Positions 1 to 8,437 of a stretch of DNA of 64,000 nucleotides are shown one piece after another (position 1 is the first letter of the stretch; every line of letters begins with the position of its first letter). Location of the stretch: contig NZ_FLYE01000001.1 of assembly GCF_900093605.1 (NCBI RefSeq), positions 646,784-710,783 on the forward strand, read 5' to 3'. The position numbers were made by a program, and so were the translations under genes. Source of the DNA: Candidatus Terasakiella magnetica. Its GTDB lineage: Bacteria; Pseudomonadota; Alphaproteobacteria; Rhodospirillales; Terasakiellaceae. The notes beneath the pieces were generated by a model, which made no database searches, was not told the origin of the DNA, and saw only the letters and a list, made by a program, of their open reading frames with translations.

Positions 1-568
1 TAACGTTCTCAGCGATTTGCTCTTCAGAGAAGGAAGCTTTACCGATACCAGCGTGTACGATACCAGCTTTTTCAACGCGGAACTGAACTTCACCAGCTTT
101 TGCGTTTTTAACAGCTTCAGTTACGTTTGGTGTAACTGTACCCAATTTTGGGTTTGGCATCAGGCCACGTGGACCAAGAACTTTACCCAAGCGACCAACA
201 ACAGCCATCATGTCAGGCGTTGCAATCACACGGTCAAAGTCCATCTCGCCGCCCTGAATTTTTTCCATCAGGTCTTCAGCACCAACGAGGTCAGCACCAG
301 CAGCCGTTGCTTCTTCAGCTTTTGCATCACGTGCAAATACAGCGACACGCATGGTTTTACCCGAACCGTGTGGCAGTGCCACAACGCCGCGGACCATCTG
401 GTCAGCGTGACGAGGGTCTACACCAAGATTTACAGCGATTTCGATTGTTTCGTCGAATTTAGCTTTTGCACCGTCTTTCACGATTTTAGAAGCAGCAGCA
501 GCATCAAATGTTGCAAGCTTGTCCCAACCGTCGCGAGCGGCAGTTAAACGTTTACCAACTTTAGCCAT
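1..568 (-). CDS. rplA: 50S ribosomal protein L1 (partial, C-terminus beyond window)
   Basis: The minus-strand frame is open from the ATG at 568 to the window edge, giving about 189 residues of a roughly 230-residue protein. It begins [17 protein letters not shown] and contains the L1 signature around [21 protein letters not shown]1 binds 23S rRNA at the L1 stalk and, in many bacteria, represses its own operon by binding the L11-L1 mRNA. It lies 4 nt downstream of rplK, in the usual rplK-rplA order. Only the start is inside the window; the gene is cut at the edge, not broken. Confidence 0.96.
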   Translation of the reverse strand, partial: MAKVGKRLTAARDGWDKLATFDAAAASKIVKDGAKAKFDETIEIAVNLGVDPRHADQMVRGVVALPHGSGKTMRVAVFARDAKAEEATAAGADLVGAEDLMEKIQGGEMDFDRVIATPDMMAVVGRLGKVLGPRGLMPNPKLGTVTPNVTEAVKNAKAGEVQFRVEKAGIVHAGIGKASFSEEQIAENV

Positions 569-572
569 GATC

Positions 573-1001
573 CTACTCCACTACCTCAACGCCCATAGAA
601 CGTGCAGAACCAGCCAAAGAGTTGACAGCTGCCTCAATAGTATTGGCATTCATGTCTTTAATTTTCTCTTCTGCGATCTCTGCAAGTTGAGCTTTGGTGA
701 TTTTACCAACAAAACCCTGACCAGTTGTACCGGAACCTTTTTTCAGGCCGATTTTCTTCTTGATGTAGAAGGATGCTGGTGGAAGTTTTGTTTCGAACGT
801 GAACGTACGATCTTGGTAAGCTGTAATGACAACAGGAATCGGTGTACCCGGTTCCATTTTTTGTGTCGCAGCGTTAAACGCCTTACAGAATTCCATAATG
901 TTCAGACCTGCTTGACCCAAAGCCGGACCCACGGGTGGGGACGGGTTTGCTTGGCCAGCAGCGATTTGCAGCTTGATGTAGCCTGCAACTTTTTTAGCCA
1001 T
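573..1001 (-). CDS. rplK: 50S ribosomal protein L11
   Basis: A 142-residue protein, full length for the family. It starts [20 protein letters not shown] and carries the proline-rich [13 protein letters not shown] motif of the N-terminal domain, which contacts the GTPase-associated centre of 23S rRNA. The C-terminal rRNA-binding domain includes [10 protein letters not shown]. It stands between nusG and rplA on the same strand; the 148-nt gap to nusG holds a structured leader (see 1081-1118). L11 is part of the stalk base and is needed for factor binding and for the stringent response through RelA-type proteins. Confidence 0.98.
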   Translation of the reverse strand: MAKKVAGYIKLQIAAGQANPSPPVGPALGQAGLNIMEFCKAFNAATQKMEPGTPIPVVITAYQDRTFTFETKLPPASFYIKKKIGLKKGSGTTGQGFVGKITKAQLAEIAEEKIKDMNANTIEAAVNSLAGSARSMGVEVVE

Positions 1002-1080
1002 AATAAACCTCAGTTTATAGTGTTACTGGGTGCGTGGTCTGGCTTAGCTTTACCTCCCACGCGCAATGTTCGCTTTTATC

Positions 1081-1118
1081 CCTAAAAGCAAAACGCTGCG
1101 CCTTATACAGACGCAGCG
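1081..1118 (-). terminator. Stem-loop with U-rich tail between nusG and rplK
   Basis: Read on the minus strand, a 7-bp GC-rich stem (CGCTGCG with CGCAGCG, 11-nt loop, plus-strand 1094-1118) is followed directly by TTTTGCTTTT. This looks like an intrinsic terminator or attenuator downstream of nusG, splitting secE-nusG from rplK-rplA. A second pairing (GCGTGG with CCACGC, about 1034-1064) lies nearer rplK and could be part of the L11-L1 mRNA leader. Read from sequence only. Confidence 0.55.
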
Positions 1119-1149
1119 AATTCTTGTCGAGTCAAAAACTCGAAATTCT

Positions 1150-1683
1150 TTAAGATTTTTCAACCTGGTTGTATTCCAGCTCTACCGGCGTTGAACGACC
1201 GAAGATAGAAACGGAAACTTTCAGGCGGGCTTTTTCTTCGTCGACTTCTTCGACAAGGCCGTTGAACGAAGCAAAAGGACCATCTGTAACGCGAACTTCT
1301 TCGCCAACTTCGAAGGATACAGAAGGACGTGGGCGATCCACACCTTCTTCAACCTGATGAAGGATACGGTTGGCTTCTTCTTCTGTGATCGGCGCAGGCT
1401 TGCCTTGCGCACCCAAGAAGTCAGTCACCTTGGCAGTGTTCTTCACCATGTTCCAAGTTTCGTCAGTCAACTGCATCTTTGCCAGAACATAGCCCGGGAA
1501 GAATTTACGTTTTGCGTTTACTTTGTTACCACGGCGCATTTCAACGACTTCTTCAGTCGGAACCAGAACCTGTTCAAAAAATTCTGATAGGCCTTTTTTC
1601 TCAGCTTGCTCAAGAATAGATTCAGCAACCTTGTTTTCAAAGCCAGAATAAGCGTGGATAACGTACCAACGTGCTTGTGCCAT
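1150..1683 (-). CDS. nusG: Transcription termination/antitermination protein NusG
   Basis: A 177-residue protein with the NGN domain (MAQARWYVIHAYSGFENKVAE, with FFPGYVLAKM further on) and a C-terminal KOW domain (VTDGPFASFNGLVEEVDEEK). NusG binds the RNA polymerase clamp, raises processivity, and links transcription to Rho or to the ribosome through its KOW domain. It follows secE by 10 nt, the usual secE-nusG pair. Length and motifs are normal. Confidence 0.98.
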   Translation of the reverse strand: MAQARWYVIHAYSGFENKVAESILEQAEKKGLSEFFEQVLVPTEEVVEMRRGNKVNAKRKFFPGYVLAKMQLTDETWNMVKNTAKVTDFLGAQGKPAPITEEEANRILHQVEEGVDRPRPSVSFEVGEEVRVTDGPFASFNGLVEEVDEEKARLKVSVSIFGRSTPVELEYNQVEKS

Positions 1684-1693
1684 GGGTCTTACC

Positions 1694-1882
1694 TCAGTTA
1701 AAGATTGCTTTAACAGCCGTAGATAACAACTGATCTATGAGGAAAAAGAAAATCGCGGCCAAGAAAACCATGACAAAAACCATCCCCGTAGAAACAAACG
1801 TTTCTTTACGTGTTGGCCATGTAATCTTCTTTGCTTCTTGACGAACCTCTTGGGCAATTTTCGCCGGTCCTGACTTCGCCAT
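1694..1882 (-). CDS. secE: Preprotein translocase subunit SecE
   Basis: A short protein of about 62 residues with one C-terminal membrane segment (FVMVFLAAIFFFLIDQLLS), preceded by the conserved amphipathic stretch EVRQEAKKITWPTRKET. SecE clamps the two halves of SecY in the inner membrane. I chose the ATG at 1882 because an AAGGA ribosome site sits 9 nt upstream; the longer frame would start at a TTG at 1891 directly against that site. It is located between tRNA-Trp and nusG. Confidence 0.95.
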   Translation of the reverse strand: MAKSGPAKIAQEVRQEAKKITWPTRKETFVSTGMVFVMVFLAAIFFFLIDQLLSTAVKAIFN

Positions 1883-1929
1883 GACATCCAATCCTTAAGT
1901 TAAAATTGTGACGGATACGTCAAATAAAA

Positions 1930-2005
1930 TGGCAGGAGTGGAGGGACTCGAACCCCCGGCACTCGGTTTTGGAGACCGATGCTCTACCAACTGAGCTACA
2001 CTCCT
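1930..2005 (-). tRNA. tRNA-Trp (CCA)
   Basis: A 76-nt cloverleaf on the minus strand, with acceptor AGGAGTG, D-arm GCTCAGTTGGTAGAGC, anticodon loop CTCCAAA (anticodon CCA), T-loop GGTTCGAGTCC and an encoded CCA end. It lies between tuf and secE, as in many proteobacteria, and has its own promoter-like sequence upstream at 2069-2097. Confidence 0.97.
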
Positions 2006-2068
2006 ACAGTGTTCCCTTTAGGGACAACTCAAGTGCGACCGCGTCCTCTAAAACGCGAAAGCGGGCTC

Positions 2069-2097
2069 GTTATATCGCCTGCACCGCCCCCTTGCAA
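2069..2097 (-). promoter_or_regulatory. Sigma-70-type promoter for tRNA-Trp/secE/nusG
   Basis: On the minus strand TTGCAA (2092-2097) and TATAAC (2069-2074) are separated by exactly 17 nt, and the spacer opens with a run of G (GGGGGCGG). It lies downstream of the tuf terminator and about 64 nt upstream of tRNA-Trp, so the tRNA-secE-nusG unit can start on its own. Confidence 0.6.
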
Positions 2098-2173
2098 GTC
2101 CTAATGTCACCTTTTTGCAAAGTTTTTTCCTCTGCCTGTTTTCCCCGTAAAAACACCATGTCGTTCAAGAATC

Positions 2174-2208
2174 AAAAAAGCCCCCTACCCTTAGGCAGGA
2201 GGCTTTTC
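2174..2208 (-). terminator. Intrinsic terminator of tuf
   Basis: On the minus strand a 14-bp stem beginning AAAAGCCTCCTGCC pairs with the downstream GG-TAGGGGGC-TTTT half around a 3-5 nt loop and runs into TTTTTT. Two pairs are G-U wobbles in the minus-strand RNA but would be C-A mismatches in plus-strand RNA, so the hairpin is directional and belongs to tuf. Confidence 0.85.
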
Positions 2209-2226
2209 TATTAAGCTTTGCGAAGC

Positions 2227-3411
2227 TTACTCTTCGATGGATGCAACCACACCAGAGCCTACTGTACGACCACCTTCACGGATCGCGAAACGAAGACCTT
2301 CGTCCATCGCAATCTCAGCCAGCAGTTCAACAGACAATTTGACGTTATCGCCCGGCATTACCATTTCAGTGCCTTCAGGCAAAGTGATAGAACCTGTTAC
2401 GTCAGTTGTACGGAAGTAGAACTGTGGACGGTAGTTCGCAAAGAATGGCGTGTGACGGCCACCTTCTTCTTTAGTCAGAATGTAAACTTCACAAGTGAAT
2501 TTCTTGTGCGGGTTGATAGAACCCGGAGCAGCCAGAACCTGACCACGCTCAACGTCGTCACGTTTCAGACCACGAAGAAGAACACCAGCATTGTCACCCG
2601 CTTTTGCTTCATCAAGAAGCTTGCGGAACATTTCAATACCAGTAACTGTTGTTTTCTGCGTTTCGCGCAGACCAACAACCTCAACTTCGTCACCAACAAC
2701 AGAGATACCAGTCTCAATACGACCAGTTACAACTGTACCGCGACCAGAAATTGAGAACACGTCCTCAATCGGCATCAAGAACGGCTTGGCAGTGTCCATT
2801 TCAGGCTGTGGGATATGCTCATCAACAGCAGCCATCAACTTAAGAATAGATTCTTTACCGATTTCATCGTCACGGCCTTCAAGAGCAGCCAATGCAGAAC
2901 CAGCAATTACAGGAACGTCTTCGAAGCCATAGCTTTCGAGAAGCTCAGTGATTTCCATTTCAACGAGCTCAAGAAGCTCTTCGTCGTCAACCTGGTCAAC
3001 TTTGTTCATGTAAACAACAAGAGCAGGTACACCAACTTGGCGTGCAAGTAGGATGTGCTCACGAGTCTGTGGCATTGGGCCATCAGCTGCGTTTACAACC
3101 AAGATACCACCGTCCATTTGCGCAGCACCTGTGATCATGTTTTTCACATAATCGGCGTGACCTGGGCAATCTACGTGTGCGTAGTGACGAGCATCTGTTT
3201 CATATTCAACGTGTGCCGTTGAAATTGTAATACCGCGCTCACGCTCTTCTGGTGCTTTATCAATATTTGCAAAATCAACAGCTTCGCCGCCGCTAACTTC
3301 AGCAAGAACTTTAGTGATCGCAGCAGTCAGTGTTGTTTTACCATGATCAACGTGACCTACAGTACCGATGTTGCAATGCGGTTTTGAACGGTCAAACTTT
3401 TCTTTAGACAT
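2227..3411 (-). CDS. tuf: Translation elongation factor Tu
   Basis: A 394-residue EF-Tu, starting [20 protein letters not shown]. The G-domain motifs are present: G1 GHVDHGKT, G2 region with RGITI, G3 DCPGH, G4 NKVD (MNKVDQVDD) and G5 SALAAL. The domain 2 and 3 barrels follow and the protein ends [11 protein letters not shown]-Tu delivers aminoacyl-tRNA to the ribosomal A site. It is transcribed after tRNA-Tyr and tRNA-Gly from one promoter-like sequence at 3733-3761. Whether a second tuf copy exists elsewhere cannot be seen here. Confidence 0.98.
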   Translation of the reverse strand: MSKEKFDRSKPHCNIGTVGHVDHGKTTLTAAITKVLAEVSGGEAVDFANIDKAPEERERGITISTAHVEYETDARHYAHVDCPGHADYVKNMITGAAQMDGGILVVNAADGPMPQTREHILLARQVGVPALVVYMNKVDQVDDEELLELVEMEITELLESYGFEDVPVIAGSALAALEGRDDEIGKESILKLMAAVDEHIPQPEMDTAKPFLMPIEDVFSISGRGTVVTGRIETGISVVGDEVEVVGLRETQKTTVTGIEMFRKLLDEAKAGDNAGVLLRGLKRDDVERGQVLAAPGSINPHKKFTCEVYILTKEEGGRHTPFFANYRPQFYFRTTDVTGSITLPEGTEMVMPGDNVKLSVELLAEIAMDEGLRFAIREGGRTVGSGVVASIEE

Positions 3412-3469
3412 TTTTCGCCCTTGAAATCTAATTAAATAGCAAACACAAAAATGACCACGTAAGAAAAGT

Positions 3470-3543
3470 TGGAGCGGGTGAAGGGAATCGAACCCTCGTA
3501 TTCAGCTTGGAAGGCTGCTGCTCTACCATTGAGCTACACCCGC
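3470..3543 (-). tRNA. tRNA-Gly (TCC)
   Basis: A 74-nt cloverleaf on the minus strand: acceptor GCGGGTG paired with CACCCGC, D-arm GCTCAATGGTAGAGC, anticodon loop CTTCCAA (TCC), T-loop GGTTCGATTCC, CCA encoded. It sits between tRNA-Tyr and tuf in a shared transcript. Confidence 0.97.
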
Positions 3544-3608
3544 CTACTTTCTTTATTCCGCGCGGTCTCTTGCAGTATGTAACCTCACGCTATTTAACAG
3601 TCCCGAAG

Positions 3609-3693
3609 TGGTGGAGGGAGTTGGATTCGAACCAACGTAGGCATAGCCAGCGGATTTACAGTCCGCCCCTTTTAGCCACTCAGGCATCCCTCC
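3609..3693 (-). tRNA. tRNA-Tyr (GTA)
   Basis: An 85-nt class II tRNA on the minus strand with a long variable arm, acceptor GGAGGGA, anticodon loop CTGTAAA (GTA), T-loop GGTTCGAATCC and encoded CCA. It is the first gene of the tRNA-Tyr, tRNA-Gly, tuf transcript. Confidence 0.97.
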
Positions 3694-3732
3694 ACGAGAA
3701 GGGACCGTCAAATTAACATGACGCGTCGGGAG

Positions 3733-3761
3733 GGAATATGGAAAAAACGCCCCCCTGTCAA
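3733..3761 (-). promoter_or_regulatory. Strong sigma-70-type promoter of the tRNA-Tyr/tRNA-Gly/tuf unit
   Basis: On the minus strand a perfect TTGACA (3756-3761) is followed by a 17-nt spacer starting GGGGGGCG and a TATTCC -10 (3733-3738), about 40 nt before tRNA-Tyr. The DNA upstream (3767-3800) is A/T-rich, like an UP element. The G-run just after the -35 also occurs in the tRNA-Trp promoter. Confidence 0.65.
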
Positions 3762-3859
3762 CGCCAAAAGATAGATATATTGCGAAAAAATATAATTGTT
3801 TCTTTCTGAGCCGCCTCAGCCTATGGTTTTGTCCCATTTCAACCGATAGATTCCAAGCC

Positions 3860-4720
3860 ATGAGTAAACAAAATAAACGCCGTCCAAACCAACATAAACG
3901 CAAAGCTGCCCCTCAAGGCAAACGTCATGATGGAATCGCAAAACACTCCACGGAAAAGAACTATAGCGACAAGCCCAAAGGCCCGCCGTGGCTTTATGGG
4001 CGCCACGCCGTGATTGCCGCCTTGCAAAACCCAAAACGCAATTGCCATCAGCTTGTGGTTAGCGAAGAGTTTATCAAATCTCATGGCAGTGAGCTTGATG
4101 AAGCGCTTAACGCAACCGAGCGCCATCGCCCTGCCCCGCAAGTCTTAGATCGACGTGAAATTGAAGACTTGTGTCGCGGCGGTGTCCATCAAGGCATTGC
4201 CCTTCAGCTTGATCCCCTGCCCCGCCAAAACCTGGAAGATATTCTTGAAGAACTTGCAGACACCCCCAATGCCTTGGTGGTCGCGCTTGATCAAGCCACA
4301 GACCCGCAAAACATTGGCGCAGTCTTGCGCTCAGCCGCGGCCTTTGGTGCCTCTTGCGTGATGATCCCGGAAAAGAATGCCCCTGAAGTCACCCCAGCCA
4401 TGGCAAAAGCGGCCTGCGGTGCGCTTGAACGTATCCCTTTTTTGCGCATCACCAACCTGTCGCGCAGCCTTGATCAATTAAAAGAAGAAGGCTTCTGGTC
4501 CGTCGGGCTTGATGGTTATGCCGAGACCATGCTCTCTACGGTGGATATGAAAGGCAAAACGGTTCTGGTGATGGGCTCAGAAGGCAGTGGCCTGCGCCGC
4601 CTGACCAAAGAAAAATGTGACTTTCTGGCAAAAATCCCCATTTCCCAAGCTGTTGAAAGCCTGAACCTATCTAATGCAACCGCCGTTGCCCTCTATGAAA
4701 TTGCCCGCCAACGCGGCTAA
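3860..4720 (+). CDS. rlmB: 23S rRNA (guanosine-2'-O-)-methyltransferase, RlmB/TrmH family
   Basis: A 286-residue SpoU-type methyltransferase. A basic N-terminal tail (MSKQNKRRPNQHKRKA) is followed by the substrate-binding domain (WLYGRHAVIAALQNPKR) and the knotted SPOUT domain with motifs DQATDPQNIGAVLRSA, VMGSEGSGLRRL and SLNLSNATAVALYE. RlmB methylates G2251 in the peptidyl-transferase loop of 23S rRNA using S-adenosylmethionine. It is divergent from the tRNA-Tyr unit and followed by tRNA-Thr. The extended basic N-terminus is typical of alphaproteobacterial members. A tRNA-modifying TrmH relative is the alternative, less likely because of the N-terminal substrate-binding domain. Confidence 0.92.
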   Translation: MSKQNKRRPNQHKRKAAPQGKRHDGIAKHSTEKNYSDKPKGPPWLYGRHAVIAALQNPKRNCHQLVVSEEFIKSHGSELDEALNATERHRPAPQVLDRREIEDLCRGGVHQGIALQLDPLPRQNLEDILEELADTPNALVVALDQATDPQNIGAVLRSAAAFGASCVMIPEKNAPEVTPAMAKAACGALERIPFLRITNLSRSLDQLKEEGFWSVGLDGYAETMLSTVDMKGKTVLVMGSEGSGLRRLTKEKCDFLAKIPISQAVESLNLSNATAVALYEIARQRG

Positions 4721-4770
4721 AGCACAAACCCATAAAAATGAAAAAAATCGATAAATGCATAAAAAGGCAC

Positions 4771-4799
4771 TTGCACTCTTAAACCCATTGAGCTAATTT
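4771..4799 (+). promoter_or_regulatory. Promoter-like sequence for tRNA-Thr
   Basis: TTGCAC (4771-4776), a 17-nt spacer and TAATTT (4794-4799) lie 31 nt before the tRNA. Position and spacing fit a sigma-70-type promoter; the -10 is a weak match. Confidence 0.45.
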
Positions 4800-4830
4800 C
4801 CGCCCGCTTCCTAAGGGATGCAACACATAT

Positions 4831-4906
4831 GCCTCTATAGCTCAGTTGGTAGAGCAACTGATTTGTAATCAGTAGGTCCGCAGTTCGAGTCCGCGTGGAG
4901 GCACCA
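4831..4906 (+). tRNA. tRNA-Thr (TGT)
   Basis: A 76-nt cloverleaf: acceptor GCCTCTA paired with TGGAGGC, D-arm GCTCAGTTGGTAGAGC, anticodon loop TTTGTAA (TGT), encoded CCA. The T-stem has one A-C mismatch (CGCAG against CCGCG), which is unusual but leaves the loop GTTCGAG intact. It stands alone, followed by a terminator, at the edge of the signalling-rich region. Confidence 0.93.
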
Positions 4907-4914
4907 GAATTTTC

Positions 4915-4944
4915 AAAGGCTTAGCAGTTTTCTGCTAGGCCTTT
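4915..4944 (+). terminator. Terminator hairpin after tRNA-Thr
   Basis: AAAGGCTTAGCAG pairs with CTGCTAGGCCTTT around a 4-nt loop, giving 13 pairs with one T-G wobble. A T-rich stretch (GTTCATTTTT) follows. Confidence 0.8.
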
Positions 4945-5245
4945 GTTCATTTTTGGGACACGCCTAGGGCACAACATGCCATTAATCAACAACTCGCTGC
5001 TTTGAAATAGCTTAGTACTTAGGCTCACAATTTGACATCTAACATCCCCAGTTACCTTTCATTCGGGCTCCAAATACCATTGACATAGATTGCTTCCAAT
5101 AAAACCAAGTGGACAAAGTCGTTCACTCATCCAATTTAGAAGAAATGTTACTTTTATTGTATTGCCTATTAAACCTTGAATAACTTATCGGTTGTGATAG
5201 CGTCCAATAGAAATGCTTCTTGTACAAATGAGTAAGGAGAAAGTA
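4945..5245. other. Intergenic stretch without a gene
   Basis: About 300 nt of A/T-rich DNA between the tRNA-Thr terminator and the first binding-protein gene. I see no reading frame with a plausible ribosome site and no tRNA. TTGACA occurs twice (about 5032 and 5083) but neither copy has a convincing -10 at 16-18 nt, so I do not call a promoter. The start of the stretch carries a loose repeat (GGGACACG and GGGCACAA) of unknown meaning. Confidence 0.5.
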
Positions 5246-6250
5246 GTGATAACTCGCAAGTTCAATTTAATGATTGTTGCTTTCTTAGTCTGTTGGAGCA
5301 TGGTCGGGAAACTATATGCCGAGGATATGGTTAAAACGATCTATCTGGTGACGTGGCGTGGCTTTGAAGAGGGGTGTGAAGGTTTCAAGGAATACCTTGA
5401 TACCCGTGGCATCAAATATAGGCTGGTGCATAAAGACATTGCACGAGACAAAAGCAAACTGCCGGGCATTGTTCAGGATATTAAATCCACAAAACCCGAT
5501 CTGGTTGTGACTTGGGGCACCTCTGTCAGTGTTGGTGTCTTGGGAACTTACGACAATGCGGATAGTTCTAATCATATTACGGAAATTGCGTCTGTATTTA
5601 TGTTTCCAACCAACCCACAGCGCAGCAAACTGGTTAAAGATTACAGCACCCCCAGACGCAATGTTACAGGCGTTCGATATGTCTTGACCGAACAACAGCA
5701 ACTTACAGCCGCGCTTGCAAGTTTGTCTTTTAAGAAGATGGGCATTATTGAGAACCGCGATGAAATCAATGTCGTAAACTCTATCAATTCCATGAGGCAG
5801 GCCGGCAAAGCGTCAGGAGTTGATATTTTAGTTGAGGCTATTGCAAAAACGACTGAGAAGGATGAAACCCTTAGCACGCTGAAAATAGCATTGAAGAAAT
5901 TGAAGGCTTCTGGTGCGGAGTTGATTTATTTCCCGCCAAGCTCTTTATTGAACAGCTATTCTCAGGAATTTACCTCTATGGCGGTTGAGTTGGGCTTGCC
6001 GATTTTCTCTTCCGGTCAAAACCCGGTGCGTGAAGGAAAGGCGGCAATCGGTGTTGGGGTGCCTTATCGACAAACAGGGAAAAGGGCCGCCGTTCTGGCT
6101 GAAAAAATTCTGGCAGGTTCAAAACCCGAAGACTTATCAATTGATGCACCGGAGGAATTCGGGGTCGTGGTCAATATGTCAGTGGTGAATGAGTTGGGGC
6201 TAAAAGTATCCCCAGACATTCTATCTGTTGCTGAAATTGTACAGAATTAA
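5246..6250 (+). CDS. Orphan periplasmic binding protein, ABC_sub_bind family
   Basis: A secreted protein of about 334 residues: signal peptide (MITRKFNLMIVAFLVCWS, ending near KLYAED), then a two-lobed fold of the ABC_sub_bind (TrpX/YtrX-like) family, recognised from IYLVTWRGFEEGCEGF, LVVTWGTSVSVGVLG and the late GVGVPYRQTGKRAAVLAEKIL. I chose the GTG at 5246 because AAGGAG lies 6 nt upstream; the frame could be extended to an ATG at 5213. No permease or ATPase gene lies nearby. The next gene starts 6 nt downstream and encodes a membrane phosphatase, so a sensory role as its ligand-binding partner is inferred. The ligand is unknown. Confidence 0.82.
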   Translation: MITRKFNLMIVAFLVCWSMVGKLYAEDMVKTIYLVTWRGFEEGCEGFKEYLDTRGIKYRLVHKDIARDKSKLPGIVQDIKSTKPDLVVTWGTSVSVGVLGTYDNADSSNHITEIASVFMFPTNPQRSKLVKDYSTPRRNVTGVRYVLTEQQQLTAALASLSFKKMGIIENRDEINVVNSINSMRQAGKASGVDILVEAIAKTTEKDETLSTLKIALKKLKASGAELIYFPPSSLLNSYSQEFTSMAVELGLPIFSSGQNPVREGKAAIGVGVPYRQTGKRAAVLAEKILAGSKPEDLSIDAPEEFGVVVNMSVVNELGLKVSPDILSVAEIVQN

Positions 6251-6256
6251 TAGCTA

Positions 6257-8437
6257 ATGCAAGTAATCAATAGAGAGCACAATATCAGCACCAACAGCAA
6301 TCGTCGCACATTTTATGTGGTGACCCTCGTGGTTGGTTTTGTTCTGATTGGATTGATTTATCTTTATGCACAATCACTGAAAAATGATGTTGAAGCCGTA
6401 AATGCTCGCAATAATCAGCAAGTTTCGTCAAACATTCTGGTGCTCAAAAACCATATAAAGAATCTTATCCTATATACTGAGGTTCTTGGCCGCCTTGAAG
6501 CAAAAGCAAGCATTGAGAATGCAGAGAAAGCAAATGATTGGGCACAAAAAAACTTTGAGTCCTTTTTGATCAATGTTCCTGAACTCTTTGGTTTTGCTTT
6601 AGTGGAAAAGGGGCAAATCTTGTTAAAGGCGGGATTTCAGGAAAATGATATTCCTGATGAGCTGATTATTTCACTGGGGAAACCTAAAAGCATCTTTCCT
6701 GCTCGCCTAGAGGTCAGAAAAGAAATTTCGACAAAACAAAGTAAGTTAAGACTCTTGCCTCTGACGCAACGCATTGTGCAGGACAAGAGAAAAATTTTTG
6801 GTGTTGTCTTATTAAGTGCACCAAAAATAGAAGAACTTATTAAAAATGCCAATGAAGAAAATATTATTCATTCCTCTCTTGTTGATAATGCCGGACGGGT
6901 TCTTGTATCAGGCCACAAGGGTCAGACTATAACAAAAGCGCAGGATGAGCTTAGCAGCCTTTTAAATAAATCAGTGCTGGGTTTTTCTGATGTGATTGCT
7001 TCTGAAAAAGGTCTGGCAGGCAAGGAGATAAATTACCTAGCAGTGCCCGTATCACCATTTCCGATCAACCTGATCGCGATCTATAGACCCGTCATGCTTT
7101 TTGCAGAACAGATTAATAAGATTGTTATTTTCTCTGTCATTGTCATTTCAGCCTTTTCTATTTTTGTATTCTTTTTCTATCGCACCAGTACAAAACTTGA
7201 TGCGCACCAAGGACACCTTGAAAGCCTTGTTGAGGAAAGAACCCAGGAACTGGAAGAAAGAACGGGGCTTTTGCAAACCGTTTTAGCCTCCATGACAGTC
7301 GGGATTGTTGCCTTTAATAAAGATTTGAAGTTGATTGCTTGGAATAAGCAATTTTTAAAAATTAGGGACTACCCTGAAGAGCTCGTTAAGATTGGGACTG
7401 AGTTCTCAGTATTGATGGATTTTGACAGTCAACGCCACGAATTTGGTGATGAATTACCTGAGCTTTCAACCCTCGATCTGATTGAACGTTCAAAACGATT
7501 TGAGTATCACGAGTTTGAAAGAAAACGCCCTGATGGCAGATATATTGAAGTCAGAGGGGGGCCAATTCCCGGCGGTGGGTTTGTAAGCACCTACACGGAT
7601 ATTTCAGAACGTAAAGAAAATGAAAAAATGTTGCGTGAAGCCTATTCGATCATTTCAGATAGCATTGATTATGCCGCAAACATTCAGCGTTCTATCTTGC
7701 CCAACATCCATAAGTTTGCAGACATATTTGAAGATTACTGCGTCTTTTGGGAGCCTCGTGACCGTGTGGGGGGAGACATGTATTGGGTCCGAAAATGGGG
7801 TGATGGTGATCTTATTTTATTGGGTGACTGTACAGGGCATGGCGTCCCCGGTGCCTTTATGACCCTTATCGTTACAGGTGCGCTTGATGGAGCTTTAGAT
7901 CAAGTCGAGCCCGGAAATGTAAGTGCACTTCTTCAATACATACATCAAAATGTTCAAAACTCATTATCTCAAGATCAAGAACATGGCACCTCTGATGATG
8001 GGCTTGAAGTCGGCGCCTGTTTTTTATCGAAGAACCATAAAGAACTAACTTATTCAGGGGCTCGTTTCTCATTATTTAAAATTGAAAATGATGAAGTGGT
8101 GGAGATTAAGGGGACCAAAAAAGGGATTGGATATAGGATGATACCTTATGATCAAAACTATCCCAGTCATTGCATTGAGTTAAATGACACTCAATCATTC
8201 TTTTTAACAACAGATGGGTTAATTGATCAAATTGGCGGAGAGAGGAAAAGAATGTTTGGCAAAAAACGCTTTAAAAACCTCTTGTTATCTCTGCGGGGAG
8301 TTCCTTTATTTGAACAAAAATTTAGAATTTTAGAAGCTGTTGCAGACTATCAAGGATATGAAATCCGTCGTGATGATATGGCCTTAATCAGTTTTAAGGT
8401 CAAGCAAGATCAGGATAACCATGACTACATCATATAA
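6257..8437 (+). CDS. SiaA-like membrane PP2C phosphatase (sensor-PAS-SpoIIE)
   Basis: A 726-residue inner-membrane protein. One membrane helix near residues 15-38, a periplasmic sensor region of about 245 residues, a second helix near 286-310, a short coiled coil (HLESLVEERTQELEERT), a PAS domain (about 335-455) and a C-terminal SpoIIE/PP2C phosphatase. Metal-binding motifs are intact: VGGDMYW, LGDCTGHGVPGAFM and TTDGLIDQIGG. The family dephosphorylates a serine or threonine on a partner protein; SiaA acts on SiaC in Pseudomonas. It is co-transcribed with the binding protein upstream and overlaps the receiver gene downstream by 17 nt. A paralogue with the same C-terminal layout is encoded at 9870-11768. 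Confidence 0.85.
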   Translation: MQVINREHNISTNSNRRTFYVVTLVVGFVLIGLIYLYAQSLKNDVEAVNARNNQQVSSNILVLKNHIKNLILYTEVLGRLEAKASIENAEKANDWAQKNFESFLINVPELFGFALVEKGQILLKAGFQENDIPDELIISLGKPKSIFPARLEVRKEISTKQSKLRLLPLTQRIVQDKRKIFGVVLLSAPKIEELIKNANEENIIHSSLVDNAGRVLVSGHKGQTITKAQDELSSLLNKSVLGFSDVIASEKGLAGKEINYLAVPVSPFPINLIAIYRPVMLFAEQINKIVIFSVIVISAFSIFVFFFYRTSTKLDAHQGHLESLVEERTQELEERTGLLQTVLASMTVGIVAFNKDLKLIAWNKQFLKIRDYPEELVKIGTEFSVLMDFDSQRHEFGDELPELSTLDLIERSKRFEYHEFERKRPDGRYIEVRGGPIPGGGFVSTYTDISERKENEKMLREAYSIISDSIDYAANIQRSILPNIHKFADIFEDYCVFWEPRDRVGGDMYWVRKWGDGDLILLGDCTGHGVPGAFMTLIVTGALDGALDQVEPGNVSALLQYIHQNVQNSLSQDQEHGTSDDGLEVGACFLSKNHKELTYSGARFSLFKIENDEVVEIKGTKKGIGYRMIPYDQNYPSHCIELNDTQSFFLTTDGLIDQIGGERKRMFGKKRFKNLLLSLRGVPLFEQKFRILEAVADYQGYEIRRDDMALISFKVKQDQDNHDYII

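Noticed and set aside
17..547. Long plus-strand frame at the window start
   Set aside because: It is antisense to rplA, whose minus-strand frame is open to the edge and encodes a clear L1 protein.
2218..2754. Long plus-strand frame across tuf
   Set aside because: It mirrors the highly constrained tuf coding sequence and has no recognisable protein features.
5032..5110. TTGACA sequences upstream of the first binding-protein gene
   Set aside because: Neither has a convincing -10 element at the proper distance, so I did not call a promoter.
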